Origin: Candidatus Gastranaerophilales bacterium
GTDB lineage: Bacteria; Cyanobacteriota; Vampirovibrionia; Gastranaerophilales; Gastranaerophilaceae
Assembly (NCBI GenBank): GCA_944322725.1
Contig: CALUPU010000005.1
Coordinates: forward strand, 78,342 to 142,341
DNA length: 64,000 nt
Reading direction: 5' to 3'
The notes beneath the pieces are model-generated. The model was not told where the DNA came from. It searched no databases and saw only the letters and a list, made by a program, of their open reading frames with translations. A program made the translations under genes and the position numbers. Of the stretch, positions 36,301 through 45,318 are shown piece by piece. Within the stretch, counting starts at the first letter, position 1; every line of letters begins with the position of its first letter.

Positions 36301-38601
36301 GCCTACTTGTAAACCTGTTGAGTCAAATATAGCTGATCCTACATTTACCACAACTGAATCTGTGACATTAATCGCATCTATAATTTTGCCGCCCTGTTCA
36401 ACTGTTAAGTAACCGCTTTTTAATGTACTGTCAGTTTTTAAGCTGCCTCCATCCTTAACGGTAATAGATGCATCCGTTGATTCTTGAATTACATCAGCAA
36501 TGCACGAGCCTTCAACTACAAGGTCTCCGTTATTTGTAAGGTTTCCTGAGGCTTCACCTGTATCTTGTATTGTAATCTGACCGTTGTTGATAATAGCAGA
36601 GGCATCTGTTGTTGTGGAAATAGAGCCGCCTATTTGAGCTGAAGCACCTTTTTCAATAACAAATTTAGCACTGTCCTGTATAGAAATTGTTGAATCTTCT
36701 TCACTAATAAGACCGCTGCCTATGGATACATTATTTGCTCCATTTATATTAGTATCGGAATTTGCCGCTGCGTATATATCATTGGCAATATTATTGGCAT
36801 TGTTTTCACTGAAGCTGATATTCCCGTCTGTTGTATCAAGAGTCATGCCACCGGCGTTGTATATTGCACCACCGTCAGTTCCTGCTATATTACCGGTAAA
36901 AGAGGTATTCCCTTTTATTGTTAAATCAGCATCGCTTCCTCCATAAATTGTATTATATATCGCGCCTCCGCTGCCTTTTGCTTCGTTGCCGATGAATGCG
37001 GAATCTTTACCGATTTCTGTTTGCGCACCCCAGTTTGAAATGGCTCCGCCTGTTTTTGCTGCTGTATTGTTTTCAAAAGTTGCACCATCTTTAATTGTAA
37101 CAGTCGCTCCATTGCTGGCGTTAAAATTCATTATTGCTCCGCCATGAGATGAATTTGTACTGTTTCCTATAAATTCAGCATTTTCACCTATGGTTACAGA
37201 AGATAAAGCTCCGTCGGTATCCTGATAAATTGCTCCTCCGCCATATCCTATTGCTGTATTGTTATAAAACTTAGCATTATCGCCTATTTCTGTATTGGCA
37301 CGCTGGTTATGCACAGCACCGCCTTGACCGCCAATGGATTGGTTGCCTATAAATAGCGCATCATTACCTATTATTGTTTTTCCGCTGCCTGTATCAACCG
37401 TAGATATTGCACCGCCTACTGAGTTAGCTGTGTTATAGGCAAAAACGGCATTGTCCCCAAAGTTAATAATGGAACCTTCTCCGTAATTAGATACAGCACC
37501 GCCCTGGTTTGCAGTGTTTCCTGCAAAAATATTATTATCACCGCTAAAAGTAATATTACCTCCGGCGTTATTAAAAATGGCACCGCCATTTTGTGCGGCA
37601 GTGTTGCCGTTTTGAGCACCAATGATATTATTATTTGTGTCTCTTATAATTTCACCGAACGCAACATTTTCCAGTGTCATATCGGCAGGGTTATATATCG
37701 CGCCTCCGGAACCTGTTTGTGCCGAGTTATTTGTAAAAACAGCACTTTTAATTGCAGAAGATGCATTGTAAGACGGATCAGCATCAGTTGTAATATGAAT
37801 TGCTCCGCCGTCTATGCCGGCTTTATTATTATCGAAAGAAACTATATTGTTTCCATCTCCTATATTAAGTGTAGTGTACTGACTGGCTATAGCACCACCG
37901 TATTTGCCGGCTTCATTATTTTTAAAAACAGAAGTTCCGTCAATAACAACCTTATTATTATTTATTGCATAATATTGCCCCGCAAATATGGCACCGCCCC
38001 AAGAACCTGATTTGTTGCCGTCAAATGTTGTTGAAGTAATTTGAGTATTAGAATCTCCTGCATATATTGCACCTCCGAGTGAGCCTGCAACGTTTCCTTT
38101 GAAAACAGTGCCTTCACCTATAGTAAGTTGTGAAAGATTTGTTCCGTTTGTATCTACATAAATTGCCCCACCCGATGAAAATGCAGGATTGCCTGTGATT
38201 GAATTATAACCGTTGTTTTCAAAAAGCACATTATCATGGATTGTGACAGAACCTCCATTCCAGGAAGCAATAGCACCGCCTGCAGAACGATAATTACCGT
38301 CATCTGAACTGGTAACAGGTTGATTCAGATAGTTTTCGACAAAGGAAGTACCGCTGCCTATATCAACAATACCGCCGTTATTATAAATTGCGCCGCCGCC
38401 GTAATTTTGTGCCGTTGATGTATTATGTGTAAAGGTAGAGTTTTCTTCGACATTAAAGGTTTCACCAGTATTAACATACTTTGCTCCGCCGTTTGGTGCA
38501 GAACCGTTTTCATATACTTTAGCCAGTATTGCGGAGGTATTCATCAGACTTGATGTCAATACAACAGCAACAACTAAACTCTTTGCACAATTTCTCCGCA
38601 T
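33370..38601 (-). CDS. Autotransporter with Pmp-type GGAI/FxxN repeats
   Basis: A 1743-residue surface protein. A signal peptide covers residues 1-27. About residues 30-620 hold 17 copies of GGA[IV] (for example SGGAIYNPAD, DGGAIHITTD), each followed or preceded by FxxN (FKNN, FTGN, FENN): the pattern of chlamydial polymorphic membrane proteins. A Ser/Thr/Asn-rich beta-solenoid runs to about 1450, and the last 260 residues (from SLWYKAYGNFERLS) form an autotransporter beta-barrel ending GGLQWKIGKE. The barrel should secrete the passenger, which may act as adhesin. SD AGGAG 7 nt before the ATG. The last residues are not the usual aromatic end. Confidence 0.88.
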   Translation of the reverse strand: MRRNCAKSLVVAVVLTSSLMNTSAILAKVYENGSAPNGGAKYVNTGETFNVEENSTFTHNTSTAQNYGGGAIYNNGGIVDIGSGTSFVENYLNQPVTSSDDGNYRSAGGAIASWNGGSVTIHDNVLFENNGYNSITGNPAFSSGGAIYVDTNGTNLSQLTIGEGTVFKGNVAGSLGGAIYAGDSNTQITSTTFDGNKSGSWGGAIFAGQYYAINNNKVVIDGTSVFKNNEAGKYGGAIASQYTTLNIGDGNNIVSFDNNKAGIDGGAIHITTDADPSYNASSAIKSAVFTNNSAQTGSGGAIYNPADMTLENVAFGEIIRDTNNNIIGAQNGNTAAQNGGAIFNNAGGNITFSGDNNIFAGNTANQGGAVSNYGEGSIINFGDNAVFAYNTANSVGGAISTVDTGSGKTIIGNDALFIGNQSIGGQGGAVHNQRANTEIGDNAKFYNNTAIGYGGGAIYQDTDGALSSVTIGENAEFIGNSTNSSHGGAIMNFNASNGATVTIKDGATFENNTAAKTGGAISNWGAQTEIGKDSAFIGNEAKGSGGAIYNTIYGGSDADLTIKGNTSFTGNIAGTDGGAIYNAGGMTLDTTDGNISFSENNANNIANDIYAAANSDTNINGANNVSIGSGLISEEDSTISIQDSAKFVIEKGASAQIGGSISTTTDASAIINNGQITIQDTGEASGNLTNNGDLVVEGSCIADVIQESTDASITVKDGGSLKTDSTLKSGYLTVEQGGKIIDAINVTDSVVVNVGSAIFDSTGLQVGGDPTNGHITGYFNLANTEVTFTGAFTQDLILSGTSQITTPEDVVKIGDGASNNTLTLSNGSTNAAGGKGFYVTSPATLKLSPDKGNSMTLDEKVSGNGQVLVDQKMIDNPNFDSNQPVSPDNPEKIGAGVGNINITSDNSTFTGNFLQKMGTVIAEAGSKFFRGSNSVEGGTLVLKDGADLTTEVNATANANPAEGYDEYGSVHIYNAIESTIGDDGISRITQDVLENGEIKYINSDGNTVDINITGGGLGLFNGTRVEGDTLTLNKDAGVRDLTFGNGSGSEADSIILNEATKLTYADNAYIKDDTTVSIGKNASLNFANTGNVTYNPVISSTSDTASINQIGSGSTVITSTLENYNGSVNVNGGSLDLASAEDKFLSGVSVSNGALHIAGNLAVENQAASDGKITVTNGSLSVDKAIETNDSLTITDANLSVGDYLAVGADATLTNSIANIVNDFATIGDVTIDNTKLTVGGESDLEKVTIKGDNSNVTLGKDALMTGLTMTDKSSLNALGNINVTGDMTIGAAGSASSPSINMQSGAINTITADNIIINSAANILFDVDPRSQTTDRIISNNTIGGSENLLIGGINFTTSPIDRNVTFDISNLLTDPNGGNPDRVKLPDGGVVANSAMGQYMITSSGAGNPILNASLLSLNPQLYRGQVATLASWQNQLVVNNMLFDHMNVLTRQLMDDAKTANLRAAAYPQFAPYQYSVKDGSLWYKAYGNFERLSMTKGLSVGNNAYGSLVGADFPQISLKNGWNIIPTAYIAYNGAHQTFNGVSMYQNGAQIGLMGTAYKGDFITSLLAYGGGYGNDMSVRGGYGSGSDTTGNWFAGVASKTAYNFHLPHDFIFQPTIMAAYNAFGQQNWSSNFGAMSMSSGMLNGINVAPGFNLIWQKKTFSIYATAQMVYNVMGGVDGKAGNIDLGYVRMRHSYFEYGLGVMKKFKDTFNGYFQITLRNGGRTGIGFQGGLQWKIGKE

Positions 38602-38735
38602 TTATGCTCTCCTAAAAAATTCCATACATTACAAATAAAACTAAATTTTCATACTACATTAATAATATCATTTCAATATAAATAATAGAATACATTAGAA
38701 GAATGACGCTAAAATCGTTACTAATCTTTATATTT

Positions 38736-39455
38736 CTATATTTCAGCTCCACCGTCTTTTTTCATTTTTTCGAGTGCTTTTTTAGCACCTGATGATTCTT
38801 TTGCAAGTTGTATTACAAACTCTGCAGCCTGAGCGTCACGTGCAATTGCTTCTTTTAAAGAGAGTATTTCTTCAACTGTCATTTCATTTGTATCTGACAT
38901 ATTTTCCAGATTTTCTTTAAATAAATCCTGAGAAAGTTCGTCATATCCGGGCAGATTTTTCTTAAATCCGTACCATTTGTGAAACTGATGAAGCATATAA
39001 TATATATTTATATCCATGTCACGAAGAACAAACATTTCCGGAGATTTAAAAGCCAGGTGTAATTTTTTTTCTGCCGTGAAACCTGTTATTAAATTTAAAT
39101 AAAAAGCCTTCCACCCGCTCAATGGTGTTATAAAACCTTCTTCTTCATTTATTTTTGCCAGTATTTTATCGGCGTGTGCTATTTTATAAACAGGTGTTCC
39201 GTGTTCTTTAATAAAATTCAGCAGGTTGTCAGGATTTGTAAAACAGGCTTTTACAATATTTTTCACTTCACTGTCCATTGCCTCGAGAATTTTTTCTGTT
39301 TGCGTTGACAGAGTCATTGTCTCAGACGCGTTGATATGTGTTTTTGTTGTGGAGTTTGTATAGGTGCGGGGCTTGAGTTTTTCCATTGTTTTCTCAAGCT
39401 TTTCACGTCTTCTCTCCAGAATATAATTTACAATTTTGGATATAAATCTGTTCAT
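38736..39455 (-). CDS. Hypothetical cytosolic protein
   Basis: A 239-residue, mostly helical, charged protein without signal or membrane segments. Visible pieces: an Arg/Lys-rich N-terminus (ERRREKLEKTMEKLKPRTYT), a helix bundle (ILEAMDSEVKNIVKACFTNP), an aromatic region (NIYYMLHQFHKWYGFKKNLPGYDEL) and a Lys/Ala-rich tail. No family is recognised. The ATG has no SD; an extended -10 on the minus strand (39462-39470) ends 6 nt upstream. It is divergent from the sensor kinase. Confidence 0.65.
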   Translation of the reverse strand: MNRFISKIVNYILERRREKLEKTMEKLKPRTYTNSTTKTHINASETMTLSTQTEKILEAMDSEVKNIVKACFTNPDNLLNFIKEHGTPVYKIAHADKILAKINEEEGFITPLSGWKAFYLNLITGFTAEKKLHLAFKSPEMFVLRDMDINIYYMLHQFHKWYGFKKNLPGYDELSQDLFKENLENMSDTNEMTVEEILSLKEAIARDAQAAEFVIQLAKESSGAKKALEKMKKDGGAEI

Positions 39456-39461
39456 AGTTCT

Positions 39462-39470
39462 ATTAAATCA
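39462..39470 (-). promoter_or_regulatory. Extended -10, leaderless arrangement (38736-39455 gene)
   Basis: TGATTTAAT on the minus strand, 6 nt from the ATG at 39455. No SD follows. Confidence 0.45.
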
Positions 39471-39544
39471 TATTTTTTTTTAATGACCAAGATACAAAAG
39501 ATATTCTAAAAAAATATTATAATATTTATATATTTTTGATTTAA

Positions 39545-39553
39545 TGATATAAT
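39545..39553 (+). promoter_or_regulatory. Extended -10, near-leaderless arrangement (sensor kinase)
   Basis: TGATATAAT is a perfect TGn-TATAAT; the kinase ATG is 10 nt downstream, leaving a leader of about 3-4 nt and no SD. Confidence 0.55.
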
Positions 39554-39563
39554 CTTTTTCGAA

Positions 39564-41369
39564 ATGGATAAGAAGTCGTTAAGTATAAGTACACAGAATA
39601 AGTTAATACTGCTGGGGTTAGTTGTTAGCACGGTCTTGATAGTGGGGCTTGCTGTTTTTGCCATTACAAATATCCAGCAGAAAATTTCTGAAGTATATTC
39701 GGGTTTTGGCGAAATTCTTACAAAAACTCTTGCGATTGAAAGCGTTGAAATAACGAAAGATGTCCAGGAATTTGACAAGTTTTCCACATTGCAGGCTCAT
39801 ACACAGTCTATTATGAACAGCAATAATGAAATTGCTTTTATTGAATTTCAGGATGCTGAAAATAATATAATTTATTCAAGCAAAAAAGATTATCCATCAC
39901 GTGCAGGTCAGGCAAAAATCACAAGTTCCTCACAGATGATTGTGGATAATGACGGTGTTAAAACAACTATAGGAAAAGTCACTGTCGGTCTGTCAGGAGG
40001 CGCAACAAAGGATATTTCCCATGCAACAAGAAACTCCATGCTTGTTGTCTTTACTGTTGCGTGGCTTGTGTTTACGCTCGTCATACTGATTAATACTATT
40101 CTTATTACGCGCGAACTGAGTATGCTCCATCACGGGGTTAAAAAAATCTCAACCGGACAGTTCGGTTATACTCTTGATGACAAAAACACATCAGGCGAAA
40201 TCAAAGATCTTATTCACGCTTTCAATGACATGTCATTGAGACTGCACCAGTATGAAGAACAGAATATTGACCAGCTTACACTTGAACGCAATAAGTTTGA
40301 AGCTGTTCTTATGAGTATTGTCAACGGCGTTGTTGTCTGCGACAACTATGACAATGTTGTGCTTGTTAACAATGCTGCTAAAAAAATGCTTGAAGTTGAA
40401 GATGAACAGATTCTTAACACAAAAATTCAGATGTATTGCGATACTGACGGAGAGTTATGTTTTAAAGACAAAATAGAACAGTTTAAAGACACTCCATTAG
40501 ATGTCATGGAAAACAAACCTCTGGAGTTTAACATAGAGATTGACGGTCGTGTTATAAAAGCTGTTATTTCTCCAATGTTTTCTAAAAATCAGGACTATGT
40601 CGGATATGTAATTGTCTTAATTGATGTGACAAAAGAAGTTGAAATCGACAGAATGAAAAGCAATTTTATTTCAAATGTAAGCCACGAATTAAGAACTCCC
40701 GTTACTGTTTTGAGAACTTACATTGATACTATTTACAATCATTCTGATGACTTTGATGAGCAGACTAACAAAGAATTCTTCGAAGTAATAAATAAAGAAG
40801 CGGCAAGACTGCAAAAAATGGTTAATGACATACTTGACTTTTCAAGGCTTGAAGCAGGTAATGTAAATGTAGAAAAAGAAAAAACAAATATAGTTCCGCT
40901 GATTGAATCGGAAATACAATCCATGCAGATTCTTGCAGAAGAAAAACATTTGACTTTTTCTCTTATCAAAGAACCTGACCTGCCCGAAATACCGATAAAT
41001 GTTGATAGTATTGAAAGAGCATTGAATAATTTACTATCAAATGCCATCAAATACTCCCCTGAAAACGGCAGAATCAAAGTACGTGCAGAAATAGCAAGAG
41101 ACCCGAATTTTGTAGAAGTTTCCGTAGAAGATCAGGGCTGCGGCATACCTGAAGAACATCAGAAAAAAATCTTTGAACGATTCTATCGTGTTGAAAATGA
41201 TACGCATACAGTAAAAGGTACAGGACTAGGTCTCCACCTTGTAAAAATAACTATTGAAAAACACCATGGCGGAGAAGTTTTTGTTAAAAGCCGTCCGGGC
41301 GAAGGTTCGACTTTCGGTTTCCGACTTCCTATAAACCCCGTAGAACAGTCAGAAGCACAGGATGACTAG
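39564..41369 (+). CDS. Membrane sensor histidine kinase (HAMP-PAS-HisKA-HATPase)
   Basis: A 601-residue kinase. Membrane helices at about 14-34 and 159-181 flank a periplasmic sensor; a HAMP linker (ITRELSMLHHGVKKISTGQF) and a PAS domain (LMSIVNGVVVCDNYDNVVLVNNAAKKML) follow. The HisKA box FISNVSHELRTPV places His at 374. N-box NLLSNAIKYSPENG and G-boxes EDQGCGIPEEH and GTGLGLHLVKI follow. It resembles PhoR/VicK/NblS-type kinases. No response regulator gene is adjacent. Its tail overlaps the rubrerythrin tail by 4 nt. Confidence 0.93.
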   Translation: MDKKSLSISTQNKLILLGLVVSTVLIVGLAVFAITNIQQKISEVYSGFGEILTKTLAIESVEITKDVQEFDKFSTLQAHTQSIMNSNNEIAFIEFQDAENNIIYSSKKDYPSRAGQAKITSSSQMIVDNDGVKTTIGKVTVGLSGGATKDISHATRNSMLVVFTVAWLVFTLVILINTILITRELSMLHHGVKKISTGQFGYTLDDKNTSGEIKDLIHAFNDMSLRLHQYEEQNIDQLTLERNKFEAVLMSIVNGVVVCDNYDNVVLVNNAAKKMLEVEDEQILNTKIQMYCDTDGELCFKDKIEQFKDTPLDVMENKPLEFNIEIDGRVIKAVISPMFSKNQDYVGYVIVLIDVTKEVEIDRMKSNFISNVSHELRTPVTVLRTYIDTIYNHSDDFDEQTNKEFFEVINKEAARLQKMVNDILDFSRLEAGNVNVEKEKTNIVPLIESEIQSMQILAEEKHLTFSLIKEPDLPEIPINVDSIERALNNLLSNAIKYSPENGRIKVRAEIARDPNFVEVSVEDQGCGIPEEHQKKIFERFYRVENDTHTVKGTGLGLHLVKITIEKHHGGEVFVKSRPGEGSTFGFRLPINPVEQSEAQDD

Positions 41370-41953
41370 TAGTTTTTGCATTTTTCAAAAAAGTATGCCT
41401 TAGGATGCTGACAGAACGGGCATTTTTGCGGAGGTTCTTCGCCTTCATAGGTGTAGCCGCATTTTGCACATTCCCAGATAACCGGTTCTGTTTTTTTGAA
41501 TACGGTTTTGGTTTCGATATTTTGTACAAGTTTGTTGTATCTTGTCATATGCATTTTTTCAATGCTTCTTATTGTTTCAAAAAGGCAGGCAATCCTGTCA
41601 AAACCTTCTTCTCTTGCATCTTTTGCAAAACGTGCATACATATCTTCCCATTCATAATTCTCAGTGCTTGCAGCTGTTTTAAGATTCTCGAGGGTGTCGT
41701 GTAATTTTCCTCCGCTGAGTATTCTAAGCCAGATTTTACCGTGTTCCTCTTCGTTGTTAGCGGTTTCTTCAAAAATTCTTGCTATCTGCTCATAACCTTC
41801 TTTTCTTGCTTTCTGTGCAAAAAATGTATAACGGTTTCTTGCCTCTGATTCTCCGCAAAAAGCCTGCTCCAGATTTTTTTCTGTCTGAGTACCTTTTAAA
41901 TCCCCTGTGATATATTTTGAAAAATCATCATCGTCTTCACTGAATAACCCCAT
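41366..41953 (-). CDS. Rubrerythrin
   Basis: Peroxide-reducing di-iron protein protecting anaerobes from oxidative stress. The 195-residue protein has helices with the iron ligands (FCGESEARNRYTFFAQKA, FEETANNEEEHGKIW, FETIRSIEKMHMTRY) and a C-terminal rubredoxin domain with two Cys pairs (ECAKCGYTYEGEEPPQKCPFCQ). AAGGAG precedes the ATG. Upstream, at 42058-42096, TGTAAAC and GTTTACA form an inverted repeat of unknown role. Confidence 0.93.
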   Translation of the reverse strand: MGLFSEDDDDFSKYITGDLKGTQTEKNLEQAFCGESEARNRYTFFAQKARKEGYEQIARIFEETANNEEEHGKIWLRILSGGKLHDTLENLKTAASTENYEWEDMYARFAKDAREEGFDRIACLFETIRSIEKMHMTRYNKLVQNIETKTVFKKTEPVIWECAKCGYTYEGEEPPQKCPFCQHPKAYFFEKCKNY

Positions 41954-42183
41954 AGTAACTCCTTTCGTTTGACTGTTTTATTAGAACACAAATTTTAAAA
42001 AGTAATGTAATCCTCTCAGGCAAAGCAAGGTGTATAATTTTTTAAAAAGCGATTAAGTGTAAACCTTACCATAAATAAATATAGACTACGTTTACAGGTG
42101 TTTTAATAAGGCAAAATATTAAGAAAAATTAAGCTGAAAAAAGGCATCTTGATTGCTTTTTTAAAAATACCTTTGATTTAAGA

Positions 42184-42212
42184 TTGAGAAGCTTTTGAAT
42201 GTGTGTTACAAT
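42184..42212 (+). promoter_or_regulatory. Sigma-70-type promoter of the phosphodiester glycosidase gene
   Basis: TTGAGA (42184-42189), exactly 17 nt, TACAAT (42207-42212). Transcription would start near 42219, downstream of an in-frame ATG at 42199. This supports the later start at 42247. Confidence 0.65.
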
Positions 42213-42246
42213 AGTAGTAGAAAGGATAAAAAAAGAGTTAATCACG

Positions 42247-43515
42247 ATGAACACTACATTAGTCTACAATCACAAAAGCATGAGAAAGTTAATTAATAAT
42301 TCTTTATGCTTTACTGTATTGTTAGCTGCAGTTTGTTCTCAATCTTTGTTGATTAACAACAGCCTTTTTGCAAGCGAAGCGATTAATAACGGAGCGAATA
42401 TTAAACAGTATAATGTGGAGGAGCAGACACACAGTCTTACGGAGGAGAAACAAAGATGGGAGTCAATGCTCAGGCAGCGATACCGCAACGGGGCAATTCT
42501 TACGGTAGCGGACGGGGTGAAGCATATCCGTATGGTGAAGTATATCAATTCAAGACCCGTTAAGATAAACATAGTCGAAGTTAATACAAAAATAAATCCA
42601 AACATTGAAATCGCTCCACAGCTTGCATCTACAAATTTAAAACACAGGGCAACCATAAGAACTATTGCAAACCGCAACAATTCTATCGCCGCAGTCAACG
42701 GCACATATTTTAAGCCCCAGAACGGTATACCTTTAGGTACTCTTATGATAGACAGGAAAGTCTATACGGGACCTATCCATAACAGAGTTGCAATGGGCAT
42801 AGGCAAAAATGAATACAAAATGGCGCAGGTTCAATTCAACTCAACATTAAAAGCCGGCAGGCAGAATTTAAAAATAGACAATATAAACCAGCCGAGAATG
42901 CTTTCTACATATACTCTTCTTTATACGAGAGACTGGGGGCAGACCTCCCCGACACCACCGAAATACGGCGTTAACATAGCTATACAGGATAACAAAATCA
43001 CTGCAATATCTTACGGCTCCACACCTATACCTGAAAACGGATATGTAATATCCGGACCCAAAGTAAAGTTGGAGCCGTTTTTTTCTGCAAGAAAGATTGA
43101 ACTTGATATAAAAATGGTTCCCGAATGGGAAAATATTGACCACATAATAAGCGGAGGCCCATATCTTGTAAAAGACGGCAATGTATATGTTGATGTTACC
43201 GCACAGAAACTCGGTTCTATAACAGGCAAAAACCCGAGAACTGCAATAGGTTACACTGCAAATAACGAATTTATAATGGTAGCGGTAGACGGCAGAGAGC
43301 ACGCCTCTGTCGGTATGACACTTGGTGAACTTGCCAGAATGATGAAGGGTTTTGGCTGTGTAAATGCTATGAACCTCGACGGCGGCGGCTCTACAGTTAT
43401 GTATGTACAGGGCAGGGTTGTCAACAATCCCGCACAAAGAGGCGGTATTCCGATATCTAACGCATTGACTATTTCAGAAAGGACAAGGATTGCTTATGAT
43501 AAAAACAATTCGTAG
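42247..43515 (+). CDS. Secreted phosphodiester glycosidase family protein (NAGPA domain)
   Basis: A 422-residue protein with a signal or anchor region (RKLINNSLCFTVLLAAVCSQSLL). The C-terminal half is a phosphodiester glycosidase domain (DUF2233): IAAVNGTYFKPQNGIPLGTLMID, ISGGPYLVKDGNVYVDV, NPRTAIGYTANNEFIMVAVDGR and the hallmark NLDGGGSTVM. These enzymes cleave sugar-phosphodiester bonds, and bacterial members act in the envelope. The start is 42247, since the promoter lies over the alternative ATG. No wall-polymer genes are adjacent, so the substrate is open. Confidence 0.87.
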   Translation: MNTTLVYNHKSMRKLINNSLCFTVLLAAVCSQSLLINNSLFASEAINNGANIKQYNVEEQTHSLTEEKQRWESMLRQRYRNGAILTVADGVKHIRMVKYINSRPVKINIVEVNTKINPNIEIAPQLASTNLKHRATIRTIANRNNSIAAVNGTYFKPQNGIPLGTLMIDRKVYTGPIHNRVAMGIGKNEYKMAQVQFNSTLKAGRQNLKIDNINQPRMLSTYTLLYTRDWGQTSPTPPKYGVNIAIQDNKITAISYGSTPIPENGYVISGPKVKLEPFFSARKIELDIKMVPEWENIDHIISGGPYLVKDGNVYVDVTAQKLGSITGKNPRTAIGYTANNEFIMVAVDGREHASVGMTLGELARMMKGFGCVNAMNLDGGGSTVMYVQGRVVNNPAQRGGIPISNALTISERTRIAYDKNNS

Positions 43516-43671
43516 AAAAATGAACCGTTTATACAAAAGAATCCTTATACAGGTTAAGAAAAGTCTGGTTTATTTTGTCAGCAATAACTTGATATTGATT
43601 TATTAAATTTATTCTTACTAAAACAGGGTTATTTGTAATTTTCTATTTTTTTATTTTCACAACAGCAAAGG

Positions 43672-44193
43672 CTATTTAGTATTGTTGAGTTTATCAAAAG
43701 ATTCCTGCGCAAAGGATTGCTTATCCGTAAATTCTTTATACTTATTTATTGCAATCTGTCTTTTTGTTTCAAGTTCTTTCAATTCTTTCTGATATTTTGC
43801 TATAATAAGTGTTTCTTGCGGGTGTTTTGCTTTCAGGTTGTTTAAAAGTCCGGTTTTAAAATCTATTTTACGCTGTAATCTTGATATTTCTTTACTCAAA
43901 ATTTCTTGTTGTGTCGGATTTAAAGAAGCATTAACATATGCCATAAAGTCATCAACCTTTGGCTGCAATTTTTGTTTTACTTTAGCATACAACTCTTGTA
44001 CTGCTTTTTTTGCCTTTGGATAGTTTTCTTTTACATAATCAGAGGCTGTTTCTGCACCGCTTTTCAGCTTTGGTTCCAGATACTCTGCAGTATCTTTGAT
44101 TATTTCTTTAGCTTCCTGTTTTGATATTTCAAGCTTTTGTTTAAATTGTTTTTTCAATGCTTGATAAAAAGCCTTATCTGTATTTATTTTCAT
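43672..44193 (-). CDS. Coiled-coil protein next to the flagellar operon, unknown
   Basis: A 173-residue, Lys/Glu/Ala-rich, almost wholly helical protein. Residues 15-80 resemble apolipoprotein-like amphipathic repeats (KDTAEYLEPKLKSGAETASDYVKENYPKAKKAV); residues 95-150 form a coiled coil (EISRLQRKIDFKTGLLNNLK). The start is ATG 44193 because AAGGAG lies upstream; the in-frame codons before it have none. It follows fliE by 56 nt on the same strand and may share its transcript. No family recognised. Confidence 0.6.
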   Translation of the reverse strand: MKINTDKAFYQALKKQFKQKLEISKQEAKEIIKDTAEYLEPKLKSGAETASDYVKENYPKAKKAVQELYAKVKQKLQPKVDDFMAYVNASLNPTQQEILSKEISRLQRKIDFKTGLLNNLKAKHPQETLIIAKYQKELKELETKRQIAINKYKEFTDKQSFAQESFDKLNNTK

Positions 44194-44249
44194 AAAAAAA
44201 TCTCCTTGTATTATTATAAAACACAAGAAGATTTTTTTGCTATCTAATT

Positions 44250-44597
44250 TTATAATTGAATCTGCATAATTTTGTCGTATGCCTGAATAATTTTTGTTGT
44301 AATATTTGTTGCAACCGTAACTCCGAGTTCAGCTTTTGCCATAGCGGTCATAACATCGTGGATATCTGCATTTCCGTTTTCTTCCATAACATCTTTCATA
44401 AGCTGGTCTGGTGCGTTAAGTTCTTTGTTGAAATTTTCAACAAGACCCGAGAATACAGATTTAAAGTCGTTTGTCTCAAGCTTTTCCACACGATTCATTC
44501 TGAAAGGCTTGTTTGTGATGCTTATTCCTGTATCCAGCTTTGTGGGCTGCATTCTTTCAAATAGATTTATGTTAGGTGCGAATTTCTTTTCTATCAT
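44250..44597 (-). CDS. fliE: Flagellar hook-basal body complex protein FliE
   Basis: A 115-residue protein linking the MS ring to the rod. The C-terminal half is typical of FliE: DQLMKDVMEENGNADIHDVMTAMAKAELGVTVATNITTKIIQAYDKIMQI. Length is normal. SD AAAAGGA. It follows the lytic transglycosylase gene in the flagellar operon. Confidence 0.9.
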   Translation of the reverse strand: MIEKKFAPNINLFERMQPTKLDTGISITNKPFRMNRVEKLETNDFKSVFSGLVENFNKELNAPDQLMKDVMEENGNADIHDVMTAMAKAELGVTVATNITTKIIQAYDKIMQIQL

Positions 44598-44613
44598 ATT
44601 TTTTCCTTTTAAT

Positions 44614-45294
44614 CTAGCTTAAATAATTGGCAAGGATACTTTTTACATAGTTCTGGGTTTCCTTAAATGGAGGTACACCGCCGTATTTATCAACATTTCC
44701 GCCGCCTGCGTTATAAGCTGCAAGCGCAAGAACAAGGTTGCCGTTGTATCTTGCAAGCAGTCCTTTCAGGTGTTTTACCCCGCCTTCTACGTTTTGGACA
44801 GGGTTGTAGGCATCTTTGACCCCGAGACCTTTTGCAGTAGCAGGCATTAGCTGCATAAGCCCCATAGCTCCGCAGTGTGAACGTGCTTTGGGGTTAAATC
44901 CTGATTCCTGTCTTATTACAGCTTGAACAAGTTTTTCATCCACACCGTATTTCTTAGAAACTTTTGAGATAATATCCATTATTTGCGCCCGTGTCGGGTT
45001 TGTTACATTGGTAATGGTTGTTTGTATAGAATTTGCAGCTTTTACTGTATTTTTTTGAAGTGTATTTGCAGCAGAAGTAAGTGAAAGAAAATTTTTACCG
45101 TCTGTTCTGAACTGACCTTCACCTTTTTGGCTTGCTTTTAGAATTTCTGCAAAGGTCTGTTTCTCCGTTTTTACAGCATCCGGATTAAGCTGCTTTTCAA
45201 TACTTGCAACATGGGCTCTGATTGATTGAACCCTTTGCATTGCAGCTTCCTTACCGCCTTGATCAATATATCCTTGTATTGTTGGAGAGAACAT
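44614..45294 (-). CDS. Lytic transglycosylase in the flagellar rod operon
   Basis: A 226-residue SLT-type peptidoglycan hydrolase. The first 100 residues are a helical, non-catalytic region; the catalytic domain has [37 protein letters not shown] (Glu near residue 131), [17 protein letters not shown] and [18 protein letters not shown]. There is no signal peptide, so export would be through the flagellar apparatus or unknown. Its place between flgC and fliE suggests that it opens the wall for the rod, as FlgJ does elsewhere. Confidence 0.88.
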   Translation of the reverse strand: MFSPTIQGYIDQGGKEAAMQRVQSIRAHVASIEKQLNPDAVKTEKQTFAEILKASQKGEGQFRTDGKNFLSLTSAANTLQKNTVKAANSIQTTITNVTNPTRAQIMDIISKVSKKYGVDEKLVQAVIRQESGFNPKARSHCGAMGLMQLMPATAKGLGVKDAYNPVQNVEGGVKHLKGLLARYNGNLVLALAAYNAGGGNVDKYGGVPPFKETQNYVKSILANYLS

Positions 45295-45318
45295 TAACTT
45301 AACTACCTGTCTTTATTT

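Noticed and set aside
33370..38601. Plus-strand open frames inside the autotransporter gene (for example 34373-34993)
   Set aside because: They are mirror frames of a long repeat-rich gene, without SD, domain or plausible composition.
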